This document shows, piece after piece, positions 22,752 to 32,273 of a DNA stretch of 64,000 nt. Source of the DNA: CAYQMF01 sp964418595 (GTDB taxonomy: Bacteria > Planctomycetota > UBA1135 > UBA2386). The notes under the pieces were generated by a model. It worked only from the letters and a program-made list of their open reading frames with translations. It did not search any database and had not been told where the DNA came from. The DNA lies in assembly GCA_964418595.1 (NCBI GenBank), contig CAYQMF010000022.1, positions 1 to 64,000 on the forward strand, given 5' to 3'. Both the position numbers and the translations under genes were made by a program. Position 1 is the stretch's first letter. Every line of letters begins with the position of its first letter.

Positions 22752-24908
22752 ATGCGTAACCGTTCCCTCTCGACCCTGGGACTCGGCCTGTGCGGCCTGT
22801 TCCCCTCTCTCCTCCCCGCTCAGGAAGTCGCCACGCCGGCTCCCGAGTGGCGCCTCGGCACCGAACCCGTTGACGGCGCCCTGCCCGGCACCAAGCGCTA
22901 CAACGTCACGTTCCACGACCGTTCTTTCACTCTCGATGACTTGAGCGTCGCGATCCGGAGCGGCGCCACCGCCGATCAGGTCGAGCGGATCATCGCCGGC
23001 TTGCAGTACCAGGCCGACGCGCAGCGCGACGGCTTCCGCCGCGCGATCGAGGCGATGGGCGGCCGCGTGTTCCTCAACTTCTGGCTCATCGACGCCTGCT
23101 CCGTCGAGATCCCCCCGGCGCGCCTCGCCGACGTGAGCGCCATGCCCGGCGTGGCGTTCGTGCATCCGGACCTGCCGACGCAGCCGGGGATCCTCACCGC
23201 CACCAACATCGGCAACCATGCGACCGACGGCGTGCAGTCCGCCGGCAACCGCGCGCGCGGCTTCGCCGTCGCGGTCATCGACACCGGCCAGGACCAGAAC
23301 ATGGGCGGCAGCGGGCGCCCGCAGCGCACCTACTTCCGTAGCGGCAACATCGCGAACAACAACACCGGGGGCATCGGCGGCAGCCTGCTGCTCAAGAACG
23401 TCGCCGTTCCCGGCGCCTGCGCGGGTTGCGAAGACGACACGAACAACCATGGCACCGGCGTGATGGGCATCGCCGCGGGCTCGCTCTGGGGCGGCGCTGG
23501 CGCCGACGACGGTCACGCCAACGACGCGTACAAGGTCGGCTACTCGATCTGCGTGACGTCGGGCGGCTGCGGCTCGAGCCTCGCCGTCGAGGCGGCCGGC
23601 TGGCAGGCGGCCACGACCGACAAGGTCCGCTACAACATCGTCTCGGCCAACATGTCGTACTCGTCGACGTCGAACATGCTCGACGTCAGCCAGCAGGCGA
23701 TCGACAACGCGGCCCTGATCGGTGACATCGTCGCCTGCACCGCGGCCGGCAACTCGGGCACGGGTGGGTCGACCGGTAGCGCCGCGACTGCCAACGGTCT
23801 GGCCGTGGCCGCCGCCACCGGCAACACCAAGGCGATCGCGAGCTTCTCGACGCGCGGTCCGCAGGGCTCGCGCACCTTCCCGGACATCGCCGCCAACGGC
23901 GTCAGCACGGTGATGCCGCTGAACAACAACGACAACGGCAACTACACCGCCAGCGGCACCTCGATGGCCTCGCCGCAGGTGTGCGGTGTCGCGGCCCTGG
24001 TCAAGCATGCCCGCCCCAACGCCTCCGCGCGTGAGATCAAGGCGATCCTGCTCGCCAGCTCCGAGAACGTCGCCGGCTACACGGAGAACGCGGCGGGCCA
24101 GGGTTACCTGCGCACCGACCGTGCCGTGGCCACTGCCGCCTCGCGCGACTCGGTGATCACGTCCTCGATCGCGTCCACCGTGACGCCCAACAACCACACG
24201 GTCAGCGTGATCTCGGGCCAGGTGGTCAAGATCGCCCTCACCTGGTACCGGCACAACGTCGCGTCGGCGAGCTACTCGAACCTCGGCCTGACGGTCCTCA
24301 ACGGCGCGACCACCGTCGCCGCCAAGGACTCGACTGCCAACCTGTACGAAGTGGTGACGTTCACGGCGCCGATCACGGGCAACCTGACGGTCCGCGTCAA
24401 CGCGACGAGCCTCGTGGCCAACCCGCAGCCGTACTCGCTCGCGGCCAACGTCGGGACCGGCGTGCAGCCGCAGTTCCAGGGCGGGCCCACCGGGCAGACA
24501 TCGATCGGCGGCGCCGGTTGCATCGGCACCGGCGGCATCCCGTCGCTGCACCCGTCCGGCAACCCGGCGATCGGCGCGCCGTTCTCGTTCAACCTGACCT
24601 ACGCGCGGCCGTCGACGTCGGCGTTCCTGTTCCTCGGCGCGTCGAACACGTCGTGGCTCAGCGTGCCGCTGCCGCTCGACCTGGCACCGTGGGGCGGGCC
24701 GACGTGCTTCGTCCGGGTCTCCGGCGACGTGATCCTCAGCACGGCGGTCGGCGCCACGGGCACCGGCACGACGTCGCTCGTCATCCCGAACAACGTCGGG
24801 CTGGTCGACGCGGTGGTGCACGCGCAGTACTTCCCCCTCGACCCGCCGATCAACGCGCTCGACCTCGTCGCGTCGAACTCGCTGCGCATCGTGATCGGCC
24901 GCCGCTGA
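22752..24908 (+). CDS. Secreted subtilisin-like serine peptidase (S8) with C-terminal planctomycete-type domain
   Basis: 718 residues. The frame is open far upstream, but the ATG at 22752 begins the signal peptide (ending FPSLLPAQ). The S8 triad is Asp177 (AVIDTGQDQ), His233 (NNHGTGVMGIAAG) and Ser404 (SGTSMASPQVCG); the oxyanion Asn334 is in AAGNSG. A beta-rich region and the shared ~115-residue C-terminal domain (VPLPLDLAPWGG) complete it. It is a paralogue of the peptidase at 9583-11748. Base composition of this gene is slightly richer in AAC/ATC codons than its neighbours, as expected for a well-expressed gene. A strong hairpin follows the stop. Confidence 0.94.
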   Translation: MRNRSLSTLGLGLCGLFPSLLPAQEVATPAPEWRLGTEPVDGALPGTKRYNVTFHDRSFTLDDLSVAIRSGATADQVERIIAGLQYQADAQRDGFRRAIEAMGGRVFLNFWLIDACSVEIPPARLADVSAMPGVAFVHPDLPTQPGILTATNIGNHATDGVQSAGNRARGFAVAVIDTGQDQNMGGSGRPQRTYFRSGNIANNNTGGIGGSLLLKNVAVPGACAGCEDDTNNHGTGVMGIAAGSLWGGAGADDGHANDAYKVGYSICVTSGGCGSSLAVEAAGWQAATTDKVRYNIVSANMSYSSTSNMLDVSQQAIDNAALIGDIVACTAAGNSGTGGSTGSAATANGLAVAAATGNTKAIASFSTRGPQGSRTFPDIAANGVSTVMPLNNNDNGNYTASGTSMASPQVCGVAALVKHARPNASAREIKAILLASSENVAGYTENAAGQGYLRTDRAVATAASRDSVITSSIASTVTPNNHTVSVISGQVVKIALTWYRHNVASASYSNLGLTVLNGATTVAAKDSTANLYEVVTFTAPITGNLTVRVNATSLVANPQPYSLAANVGTGVQPQFQGGPTGQTSIGGAGCIGTGGIPSLHPSGNPAIGAPFSFNLTYARPSTSAFLFLGASNTSWLSVPLPLDLAPWGGPTCFVRVSGDVILSTAVGATGTGTTSLVIPNNVGLVDAVVHAQYFPLDPPINALDLVASNSLRIVIGRR

Positions 24909-24933
24909 TCGCGGCCCCGCACGTGATCGCGTT

Positions 24934-24963
24934 CACCCCGGGGAAGCCGACCGCTTCCCGGGG
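24934..24963 (+). terminator. Hairpin after the second subtilase gene
   Basis: Bases from 24934 (ACCCCGGGGAAGC) pair with GCTTCCCGGGGT ending at 24963, a 12-base stem with one bulged G around a short loop. It lies 26 bases after the stop codon. There is no T-run, but stem strength and position fit a terminator. Confidence 0.55.
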
Positions 24964-25057
24964 TGAGCCGGTGATCCCCGCGCGCGTCGGATGCGCAGTT
25001 CGGCGGTCGCTCGCTTAGAACCTGCATCCCCGTCGCAGGGCGACGGGCTCGCAGCCC

Positions 25058-27118
25058 ATGCCGCCTCGCGTTCCCATCCTGTCGCTCGCCCTGCTCGCGT
25101 CGGCGGCGCTCTGCCCGGCGCAGGATGCCCGCTACGTCGACTACGAACTCGTCATTGCCGCGAGCGCCGCTGCGCCGGCTGGCCGCGCGGTCGAGGTGCT
25201 GACCGTCAACGGCGACTCGCCCGGGCCGGTCCTGCGCTTCCACGAAGGCGATGTGGCGCGGATCACGGTGCGGAACCACCTGCGCTCCGAAGAGGCGTCG
25301 ATCCACTGGCACGGCCTGCTCGTGCCCAACGCGATGGATGGCGTGCCGTACCTCACCACGCCGCCGATCCCGCCCGGCGGCGAACATCGCTTCGAGTTCC
25401 CGCTGCGGCAGTCGGGCACCTACTGGTACCACTCGCACACGGGTCTGCAGGAACAGCGCGGCGTGCACGGGGCGATCGTCATCGAGCCGCGGGAACCGGA
25501 CCTCGCCTTCGACCGCGAGCACGTGGTCGTGCTGTCCGACTGGACCGACGAGAACCCCACGCACGTCATGCGCTGGCTGATGCGTGGCAGCGAGTGGTAC
25601 TCGATCAAGAAGGGTTCGCAGCAGACGCTGTGGGGTGCGTACCAGGCCGGCGCGCTGGGCGAGTATTTCCGGCGCGAGGGCGACCGGATGTCGGCGATGG
25701 ACATCTCCGACGTCGGCTACGACGCGTTCCTCGCCAACGGCCGCCGTGAGCTGCCACTGCCAGCCGCGCCGGGGGAACGCGTCCTGCTGCGCATCATCAA
25801 CGCCGGGGCCTCGACCTACTTCTATCTGGGCTCCGGCGACGGCGATCTGATCGTGGTCGGCGCCGACGGCCAGCGCGTGGAGCCTCTCGGCCTGCGCCGG
25901 CTTCTCGTCGGCATGGCCGAGACCTACGACCTGCTCGTCACCATGCCTGCGGAACCGGCGACGGTCGAACTGCGGGCGACGGCGCAGGATGGCAGCGGGC
26001 ACGCCTCGATCCGGCTCGGTGAAGGGCCCCTTCGCCTGGCCACCGATCCGCCGCGAGCCAACCTCTACGTGATGGACGAGATGCTCGAGGCCGGCCTCGC
26101 CAGCGCGATGCCGCGCCGCGCGCGGGAGGCGGTCAGCGCCGAGCGCCCGTTCGCCCCCTACGGTCTGCTGCGCGCCACCCGCGCCACCGGGTTCCACGTG
26201 CCGCCGGAGCGCGTGCGCAAGATGACCATGCGGCTGACCGGCGACATGCGCCGCTACCTGTGGAGCTTCGACGGTGAGACGCTCGCCGAGAACCCCACGA
26301 TCCGCGTCCGGCGCGACGAGGTGCTGCACATCGAGCTGATCAACGACACGATGATGCACCACCCGCTGCATCTGCACGGCCACTTCTTCCGCGTGGTCAA
26401 CGGGCAGGGCGAACGCGCCCCGCTCAAGCACACGATCGACGTGCCGCCGATGGGCAAGCGCACCATCGAGTGGCTGGCCGACGAGGAGGGCGGCGACTGG
26501 TTCTTCCACTGCCACCTGCTCTACCACATGGATGCGGGGATGGCGCGCGTGTTCAGCTACGCGCAAGATCCGGCGCACGCGCCCGCGCTCGATCCCAAGC
26601 TGGTCGACCCGGCCTACGTGTTCTTCGACGCGATGGTGCAGAACAACATGACCATGGGCGACGTGATGGTGATGCAGGGGCGCAACGACTGGTTTGCGCG
26701 GTGGGACGTCGGCCTGCGCTGGGGCTTCGACGCTCCGCACATGCATCACGAGAACGACATCGAGGTCGACGTGGGCTGGTCGCGCTACATCCACGAGAAC
26801 CTCGCGACCGAGGTCGGCTGGCGTTACGCGGACACGCCCGACGCCACGAGTCGCGCCTTTGCGGGTGTGCGCTACCGGTTGCCGTGGCTGGTCACGTCGA
26901 ACATCAGCGTCGACACGCGCGGCGACTTCCGCCTCACGCTCGACAAGGAGTATCCGCTGTTCGATCGGTTCTCCGTGTTCGGGGCCGGCGAGTACGACAC
27001 CAACTCGCGCTTCGAGTGGCACGTCGGCACGCGGTACGTCCTGAGCCAGCGGCTCGGCCTGAGCGCATCCTTCCACTCGGATCATGGCTACGGCCTCGGC
27101 ATGATGTTCACCTTCTGA
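25058..27118 (+). CDS. Multicopper oxidase fused to a CopB-like outer-membrane barrel
   Basis: 686 residues. The signal peptide ends LASAALCPAQ. Residues ~25-510 are a three-cupredoxin multicopper oxidase (CopA-like) with all four copper motifs: HWHG (83-86), YHSH (124-127), HHPLHLHGH (434-442) and HCHLLYHMDAGM (484-495). Residues ~530-686 resemble CopB (copper resistance protein B). They contain a Met/His-rich entry (MTMGDVMVMQGR, PHMHHENDIE), alternating beta strands and a terminal Phe typical of outer-membrane barrels. CopA and CopB are normally separate proteins, so this joins periplasmic Cu(I) oxidation to an outer-membrane component. The next gene starts 2 bases after the stop. Confidence 0.9.
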   Translation: MPPRVPILSLALLASAALCPAQDARYVDYELVIAASAAAPAGRAVEVLTVNGDSPGPVLRFHEGDVARITVRNHLRSEEASIHWHGLLVPNAMDGVPYLTTPPIPPGGEHRFEFPLRQSGTYWYHSHTGLQEQRGVHGAIVIEPREPDLAFDREHVVVLSDWTDENPTHVMRWLMRGSEWYSIKKGSQQTLWGAYQAGALGEYFRREGDRMSAMDISDVGYDAFLANGRRELPLPAAPGERVLLRIINAGASTYFYLGSGDGDLIVVGADGQRVEPLGLRRLLVGMAETYDLLVTMPAEPATVELRATAQDGSGHASIRLGEGPLRLATDPPRANLYVMDEMLEAGLASAMPRRAREAVSAERPFAPYGLLRATRATGFHVPPERVRKMTMRLTGDMRRYLWSFDGETLAENPTIRVRRDEVLHIELINDTMMHHPLHLHGHFFRVVNGQGERAPLKHTIDVPPMGKRTIEWLADEEGGDWFFHCHLLYHMDAGMARVFSYAQDPAHAPALDPKLVDPAYVFFDAMVQNNMTMGDVMVMQGRNDWFARWDVGLRWGFDAPHMHHENDIEVDVGWSRYIHENLATEVGWRYADTPDATSRAFAGVRYRLPWLVTSNISVDTRGDFRLTLDKEYPLFDRFSVFGAGEYDTNSRFEWHVGTRYVLSQRLGLSASFHSDHGYGLGMMFTF

Positions 27119-27120
27119 CC

Positions 27121-27375
27121 ATGAAGCACATCCTGCGCCTGTCCCCCGCCCTGCTGTCCCTGCTGGCCGGCTCGGTCTCCTGCGCCGGCGGCCCCGCCGC
27201 CGACGTCATCCCCTACACGAGCGACATGTGCGCCATCACCGACAACAAGCTCGGCTCGATGGGCGACCCTGTGGTGAAGGTGTACGGCAGCCAGGAGGTC
27301 AAGTTCTGCTGCCGCCCCTGCGTCAAGGAGTTCGAGGCCGACCTCGAGAACAACCTGGCGAAACTGCGCAAGTAG
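27121..27375 (+). CDS. Small Cys-rich lipoprotein, probable metal-binding partner of the multicopper oxidase
   Basis: 84 residues. A lipobox-type signal (LLSLLAGSVSC) predicts a lipid-anchored Cys at about residue 21. The mature part has a Cys pattern (DMCAITDNKLGSMG, then VKFCCRPCVKEFEAD) typical of small heavy-metal-binding TRASH/YHS-like domains. The start lies 2 bases after the stop of the multicopper oxidase-CopB gene, so the two are co-translated. Copper binding is inferred from this context. Confidence 0.75.
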   Translation: MKHILRLSPALLSLLAGSVSCAGGPAADVIPYTSDMCAITDNKLGSMGDPVVKVYGSQEVKFCCRPCVKEFEADLENNLAKLRK

Positions 27376-27483
27376 GCCGTTCGCGCGGACACGCGGAAAC
27401 GCCCGCCGGTTGCGGCCGCCGGTCGCGGTGGCAGTTTGTGCGCCCGCGCCGCCTGGTCCGCCGCCAGAATGTGCCCGCACCCC

Positions 27484-29871
27484 ATGCTCGCCCTCGCCTC
27501 GCTGTGCACTCCTCTGGTCCTCGTCGCCGCGGCCTTGGCCCAGCACGAGGCGCCTGCCCCACAGGGCCATTCGCGCCACGGGGCGGCGTTCGACGAAGGC
27601 CCACGCCAGGCCGCGTACCTCATGCCCTCGATGTCGAAGGAGGTACACATGGCGATCGCGGGGCTGTCGGAAACCGCGCAGGCGTTCTTCGATCAGGGTC
27701 TGACCCAACTGCACGGGTTCTGGTACTTCGAGTCCGAGCGCAGCTTCCGCCAGGTTGCGATGCTGCACCCCGACTGCGCGATGGCGTACTGGGGCATGAC
27801 GATGTGCAACCCCGAGAGCCCGGAGCGGGCCGCGGGCTTCATCGCCGGGGCCGTGCAGCGCAGCACGGACGCGCCGCGCTTCGACCAGCTCTGGATCGAT
27901 GCGTGGGCCGCCTACTACCAGATCGACGACGCAGCGCGCGCGGAGCTGCGCTCCGGGGATGCGGCGCGGGTGAAGGCGGTGACCGAGGCGTTGGCGAAGA
28001 AGAACAAGGTCCGCGAGCAGGCGACCAAGGAGAAGCTCGACCGCCAGCTCCTCAAGGACATGGGGACGATCGTGTACGAGTTCCCCGCCGACACCGAGGC
28101 GAAGGCCCTGCTCGCCGTGCAGATCTGGCATGCGTACGCCTGGGGCTCGGGCATCGGAATCGTGTCGCACGCCGCGGTCGATGCGCTGCTCGACCAGGTG
28201 TTCACGAAGGCACCGGGCCATCCGGCGCACCACTACCGCGTGCACCTGTGGGACCGCGAGGACGCACAGCGGGCGCTGCGCTCGGCGGCGGCGCTGGGCG
28301 ACAGCGCTCAGGGCATCGCGCACCAGTGGCACATGGCCGGCCACATCTACGCCAAGCTGCACCGGCACGCGGAGGCGGCGTGGCAGCAGATGGCAAGCGG
28401 GCGCGTCGATCACGCACACATGCGGCGCGACCGCGTGATGCCGTTCCTCATCCACAACTACGGCCACAACCAGGAGTGGCTCAGTCGCAGCCTGTCGTAC
28501 CAGGGCCGCGTGAGCGAGGCGTTGGCCGTCGCGCGCAACCTCGCCGAGTTGCCGCGGCACCCGAAGTGGAGCAACGTGAAGACCGGCGACGACATCGCGG
28601 GCTACGCGCGCGAGCGACTGGTGACGCTGTGCGAGGACTTCGGCCTGTGGGCGACCGCGCTCGAACTCGCCGATGCGGGCGTGCTCGATGTGACGGAGGG
28701 AGCGAAGCCCGAGGTCGCGCGCCTGGGGTTGCTCGCGCGCGCCCTGTTCCGGCTGGGGCGCGTGCCGGAGGCCGAGCAGCTCGTGGCGCAGGTCGACGCG
28801 CTGCTGCCCAAGGCGCGGGCCGAGCGCGCACGCGCGCTGGACGAGGCCGAGGACAAGGCGCGCGCCGCGGGCGACGACCGCAAGAAGACCGACGACGCGC
28901 TCGGCGTGGCGAGCCGTACTTCGACCGACGTAGTGCGTGCGGTGTTCGACGTGCAGCGGGAGCTGAAGGGCGAGCACCTGCTCGCGCAGGGTGACGCCAA
29001 GGCCGCGCTCGCCGAGTTCGCCGCGCTGCCGTCGTTCCCCAAGACCCTGCTCGCCGATGCACACCTCGCCGCGGGCGAGGCCGACAAGGCGGTCGAGGTT
29101 CTCGCCAAGGAGGTGGAGAGGGAGCCGCACCGGTTGCAGACGACGGCGCGGCTTTTGATCGCGTATCGCGCCACCGGCAAGCCCGAGCACGCCGAGAAGG
29201 CCAAGGCGCTGAGCCAGGAGGTGGCGGATGCGCTCGCCTGGCCGGGCTGCGCGACGAGCGACCTCGGCCAGCGTGTGATGCCGAAGATCGAGGCGGGTGT
29301 GACGGCGCGGCCGTTGCCCACGGGTGAGACCGCGGGGTTCGGCGCCGACTTCGGCACCCGTCCACCGCTTGCCTCGCTCGGGCCGGCGGGCTGGAGCCCG
29401 ATGCGCGCGGTCGGCTTCGACCTGCCGGTGGCCGGCGGCGGCCGGCGCACGCTCGCGCCCGGCAAGCCGACGCTGGTCGTCTTCTACCTGGGCTTCGGTT
29501 GCCTGCACTGCGTCGAGCAACTGCAGGCGATCGCGCCGAAGGCGGCGGCGTTCGCCGATGCCGGCATCGACATCGTCGCGATCGGCACCGACACCGCCGA
29601 CAAGGCGGCGGAGTCGCTGGCGGCGCTGCCGGCGCCGGCGCGGTTCGGCTTCCCGCTGCTCGCCGATCCGGACCTCGCGACCTTCAAGGCCTGGCGCTGC
29701 TACGACGACTTCGAGGGCATGCCGTTGCACGGCACGTTCCTGGTCGACGCCGCCGGCGACGTGCGCTGGCAGGACATCTCGTTTCAGCCGTTCACGGAGA
29801 TCGACTGGCTGGTGGCGGAGAGCCGCCGTCTGCTGGCGTTGCCGGCGCACGCGGGGGCCGGGGCCAAGTAG
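27484..29871 (+). CDS. Secreted TPR protein with C-terminal thioredoxin/peroxiredoxin-like domain
   Basis: 795 residues. The ATG at 27484 begins a clean signal peptide (MLALASLCTPLVLVAAALAQ); an ATG at 27469 is also possible. Residues ~60-600 are helical with TPR-like units (FDQGLTQLHGFWYFESE, MAYWGMTMCNPESPE) and a His-rich central part (GHIYAKLHRHAEAAW). From ~645 on is an AhpC/TSA-thioredoxin fold: LVVFYLGFGCLHC, with Cys673 and Cys676 as CxxC, then IVAIGTDTADKA. A role in periplasmic thiol redox or peroxide handling is inferred. It follows the copper genes by about 110 bases on the same strand and may belong to the same stress response. Confidence 0.82.
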   Translation: MLALASLCTPLVLVAAALAQHEAPAPQGHSRHGAAFDEGPRQAAYLMPSMSKEVHMAIAGLSETAQAFFDQGLTQLHGFWYFESERSFRQVAMLHPDCAMAYWGMTMCNPESPERAAGFIAGAVQRSTDAPRFDQLWIDAWAAYYQIDDAARAELRSGDAARVKAVTEALAKKNKVREQATKEKLDRQLLKDMGTIVYEFPADTEAKALLAVQIWHAYAWGSGIGIVSHAAVDALLDQVFTKAPGHPAHHYRVHLWDREDAQRALRSAAALGDSAQGIAHQWHMAGHIYAKLHRHAEAAWQQMASGRVDHAHMRRDRVMPFLIHNYGHNQEWLSRSLSYQGRVSEALAVARNLAELPRHPKWSNVKTGDDIAGYARERLVTLCEDFGLWATALELADAGVLDVTEGAKPEVARLGLLARALFRLGRVPEAEQLVAQVDALLPKARAERARALDEAEDKARAAGDDRKKTDDALGVASRTSTDVVRAVFDVQRELKGEHLLAQGDAKAALAEFAALPSFPKTLLADAHLAAGEADKAVEVLAKEVEREPHRLQTTARLLIAYRATGKPEHAEKAKALSQEVADALAWPGCATSDLGQRVMPKIEAGVTARPLPTGETAGFGADFGTRPPLASLGPAGWSPMRAVGFDLPVAGGGRRTLAPGKPTLVVFYLGFGCLHCVEQLQAIAPKAAAFADAGIDIVAIGTDTADKAAESLAALPAPARFGFPLLADPDLATFKAWRCYDDFEGMPLHGTFLVDAAGDVRWQDISFQPFTEIDWLVAESRRLLALPAHAGAGAK

Positions 29872-29958
29872 GGTCGAAAGCCTGCGACTGCCCGATTCCG
29901 CCGTGCGCCGCCGGCGGGATCTTGCTTCACGCCCCGGGACCGGTACCCAAGCGCACCG

Positions 29959-31032
29959 ATGGTCCGCTGGCTCGTCGTGGTCGTCGTTGTTGCGCTCGCT
30001 GCGCTCGGTGTGTTCGCCCTCACCCGCGGTGATGGCTCCGACGCGCCCGCCGCGACCGTGTCCGTGGTGCGCGGCACCGTGATCCGCAAGGCCGTCGCGA
30101 CCGGCGTCGTCGAGCCATTGCAGGAGACGCAGGTGAACACGCGGCTCGCGGGGTTCGTGCGCAAGGTGAACGTGCAGCTCGGCCAGAAGGTCGAGGTCGG
30201 CGCGCCGCTGCTCGAAGTGTGGCCCACGCTGACCGACGAGGATCTCTTGCGCGCGGAACGTGCCGTGGAAGCCGCGCGCGAGGGGCGCGAAGCGGCAGCC
30301 GAGTTCGCCGGCGGCGACCACATGCTGGCGCACATCACCCGCTTCCTGCAGGGCGATCGCAACCTGGAGCGCATGCAGAAGGCTGCCGACCGCGGCGTCG
30401 CCGCCTCGGAGCAGACGCTGCGCTTGCTGCGCGAGGGTCGCGTCGAAGTGGATGGGCGCGTGCTGGACTTCGTCGTGCGCGCACCGGTTGCGGGCCACGT
30501 GTTGAGCCTCGCTCGTCAGGGCGACCCGGTCACGCCGGCGAGCACCTACGGGCTCGGCACGGTGCTCGTGGTGCTGGGGGACCTCGACCGCCCGGTGTTC
30601 CGGGGCGCCGTCGACGAGATCGACGTGGGCCGGTTGCAGCCGGGCATGGGCGCGCGCATCACGCTGGGTGCCCTGCCGGACGTGCAGCTCACCGGCAAGG
30701 TCACGGAGCTGGGCCTGCGCGCGCGCAACCGCGAGGGCGCCACCGTGTTCGACGTGCGCATCGAGGTGGCCGGTCGCGGCGAGGTGCCGCTGCGCGCCGG
30801 CTACTCCGCGGTGGCCGAGATCGAGCTGGAGCGCGCCGACGACGTGCTGGTCGTGCCGGAGCGTGTCGTCGCGTTCCGCGGCGCGGCGGCGTCCGTGCTC
30901 GTGCGCGGGGCGGACGGGGTCGCGCAGGAACGTGCCGTCGAGACCGGCATCGGCGACGGGCTGCAGGTCGTCGTGCGCGGTGGGTTGCGCGAAGGCGACG
31001 TGGTGGTCGAGCGCAGCGCGGCGCGGCGATGA
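29959..31032 (+). CDS. HlyD/MacA-type periplasmic adaptor of an ABC exporter
   Basis: 357 residues. One N-terminal membrane anchor (VRWLVVVVVVALAALGVFAL) is followed by the biotinyl-lipoyl-like half (VVEPLQETQVNTRLAG and KVNVQLGQKVEVGAPL). A short helical hairpin, the second half (RAPVAGHVLSLARQGD) and a beta-barrel/membrane-proximal domain complete it. This order is that of membrane-fusion proteins of RND and MacAB systems. Its stop overlaps the first permease start (ATGA at 31029-31032), so the four genes 29959-34196 form one operon. It should bridge the inner-membrane ABC transporter to an outer-membrane channel, which is not encoded nearby. Confidence 0.9.
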   Translation: MVRWLVVVVVVALAALGVFALTRGDGSDAPAATVSVVRGTVIRKAVATGVVEPLQETQVNTRLAGFVRKVNVQLGQKVEVGAPLLEVWPTLTDEDLLRAERAVEAAREGREAAAEFAGGDHMLAHITRFLQGDRNLERMQKAADRGVAASEQTLRLLREGRVEVDGRVLDFVVRAPVAGHVLSLARQGDPVTPASTYGLGTVLVVLGDLDRPVFRGAVDEIDVGRLQPGMGARITLGALPDVQLTGKVTELGLRARNREGATVFDVRIEVAGRGEVPLRAGYSAVAEIELERADDVLVVPERVVAFRGAAASVLVRGADGVAQERAVETGIGDGLQVVVRGGLREGDVVVERSAARR

Positions 31033-32273
31033 GCATGCGGGCGACCGGCGTGCTCGGCGATCTCTGGCGCGAGCTGCGCGGTCAGCGCACGCGCGCCGTG
31101 CTGTCGCTGCTGTCGGTCGCCTGGGGCACGCTCGCGATCCTGTGCCTGCTGGCGTTCAGCTTCGGCTTCGAGAGCCTGTTCCACAAGCGCCAGCGCGGCA
31201 TCGGCGAGGGAGTCGCGATCGCGTGGCCGCAGCGGACGACGATCGCGTGGCGTGGCTTTCCGCCGGGCCGTCCGGTGCGCCTGTTCCGCGAAGACGCGCT
31301 GGCGTTGGCGGCGAACGTGCCGGGCCTGCGCGGGCTGAGCGGCGAGACCATCGTGAACATCGCCCTGCGCACGCGCGAACGCGTGCTGCGTGTGTCCCTC
31401 GCCGGCGTCGAGGTCGCCTACGGCGAGTTGCGGGCGCTGACTCCGGCACCGGGGGGGCGCTGGCTGAACGAGCCCGACATCGCGGGCCGCCGGCGCGTGA
31501 TCTTCCTGGGCGACGGCTTCGCGGCGCAGTTGTTCGGCACGCGCGACGCAGTAGGCCGCAGCGTCATCATCCGCGGCCAGCCGTTTCTCGTCGTCGGCGT
31601 GCTGCAGCCGAAGCAGCAGGACAGCGATTACTCCGGCCGGGATGCGAACCGCGCCTTCGTGCCGGCCCCGGCCCTCGACGACCTGCTCGGCCGGCGGCCG
31701 CTCGACGACCTCGTGTATCGCGCCGCCGACGCGCGGCAGCACGAAACCGTGACTGCCGCACTGGTGCGTGCTTGCGCCGCGCGCCACGGCTTCGATCCGG
31801 ACGACACGCGCGCGCTCGGAGTCTGGAACACTGCCGAGGAGCAGCGCATGCTCGGGTTCATCTTCCTCGGCTTCCACGTCGTCCTCGGCATCGCCGGGCT
31901 GGTGACCGTGACGCTGGGTGGCGTGGCCGTGGCCCACCTGATGGCGTTCCTCGTGCGCCGGCGGCGCGCCGAGATCGGCCTCAAGCTCGCCGTCGGCGCG
32001 ACGCCCACGACCGTTCGCCGCGAGGTCCTCGGCCAGGCGCTGGTCCTCGCCGGGGGCGGCGCGCTGTTGGGGCTGGGTGCCGCCGGCCTCGTGGTGACCG
32101 CGGTGGCTGCCTCGCCGCTCGCTGCCCAGGTCGGCGTGCCGCACCTTCCGCCGTTGGTCACGGCTGCCGGCACGCTCGTGCTGGTCGCAGTCGGGTTCCT
32201 CGCCGGGTGGTACCCCGCCAGGGCTGCGGCCCGCCTCGATCCGGTCGAGGCGTTGCGTGGAGGTGGCCGGTGA
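31029..32273 (+). CDS. MacB/FtsX-family ABC exporter permease, first copy
   Basis: 414 residues. It has one N-terminal transmembrane helix (AVLSLLSVAWGTLAILCLL), a periplasmic MacB core domain to about residue 280, then three C-terminal helices (FLGFHVVLGIAGLVTVTLGG onward). EIGLKLAVGATP is the cytoplasmic FtsX motif that contacts the ATPase, and the ending DPVEALR is typical. Its start overlaps the adaptor stop, and its stop overlaps the GTG of the next permease (GTGA at 32270-32273). It differs enough from the second permease to suggest a heterodimer. Confidence 0.9.
   Translation: MSMRATGVLGDLWRELRGQRTRAVLSLLSVAWGTLAILCLLAFSFGFESLFHKRQRGIGEGVAIAWPQRTTIAWRGFPPGRPVRLFREDALALAANVPGLRGLSGETIVNIALRTRERVLRVSLAGVEVAYGELRALTPAPGGRWLNEPDIAGRRRVIFLGDGFAAQLFGTRDAVGRSVIIRGQPFLVVGVLQPKQQDSDYSGRDANRAFVPAPALDDLLGRRPLDDLVYRAADARQHETVTAALVRACAARHGFDPDDTRALGVWNTAEEQRMLGFIFLGFHVVLGIAGLVTVTLGGVAVAHLMAFLVRRRRAEIGLKLAVGATPTTVRREVLGQALVLAGGGALLGLGAAGLVVTAVAASPLAAQVGVPHLPPLVTAAGTLVLVAVGFLAGWYPARAAARLDPVEALRGGGR

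Noticed and set aside
22518..24821. A 767-codon frame opposite the second subtilase
   Set aside because: The plus-strand frame has a full S8 triad; the opposite frame is Arg/Val/Asp-rich without motifs.
27088..30498. An 1136-codon open frame on the minus strand
   Set aside because: It is antisense to the TPR-thioredoxin gene and the adaptor gene, has no domain, and has shadow composition.
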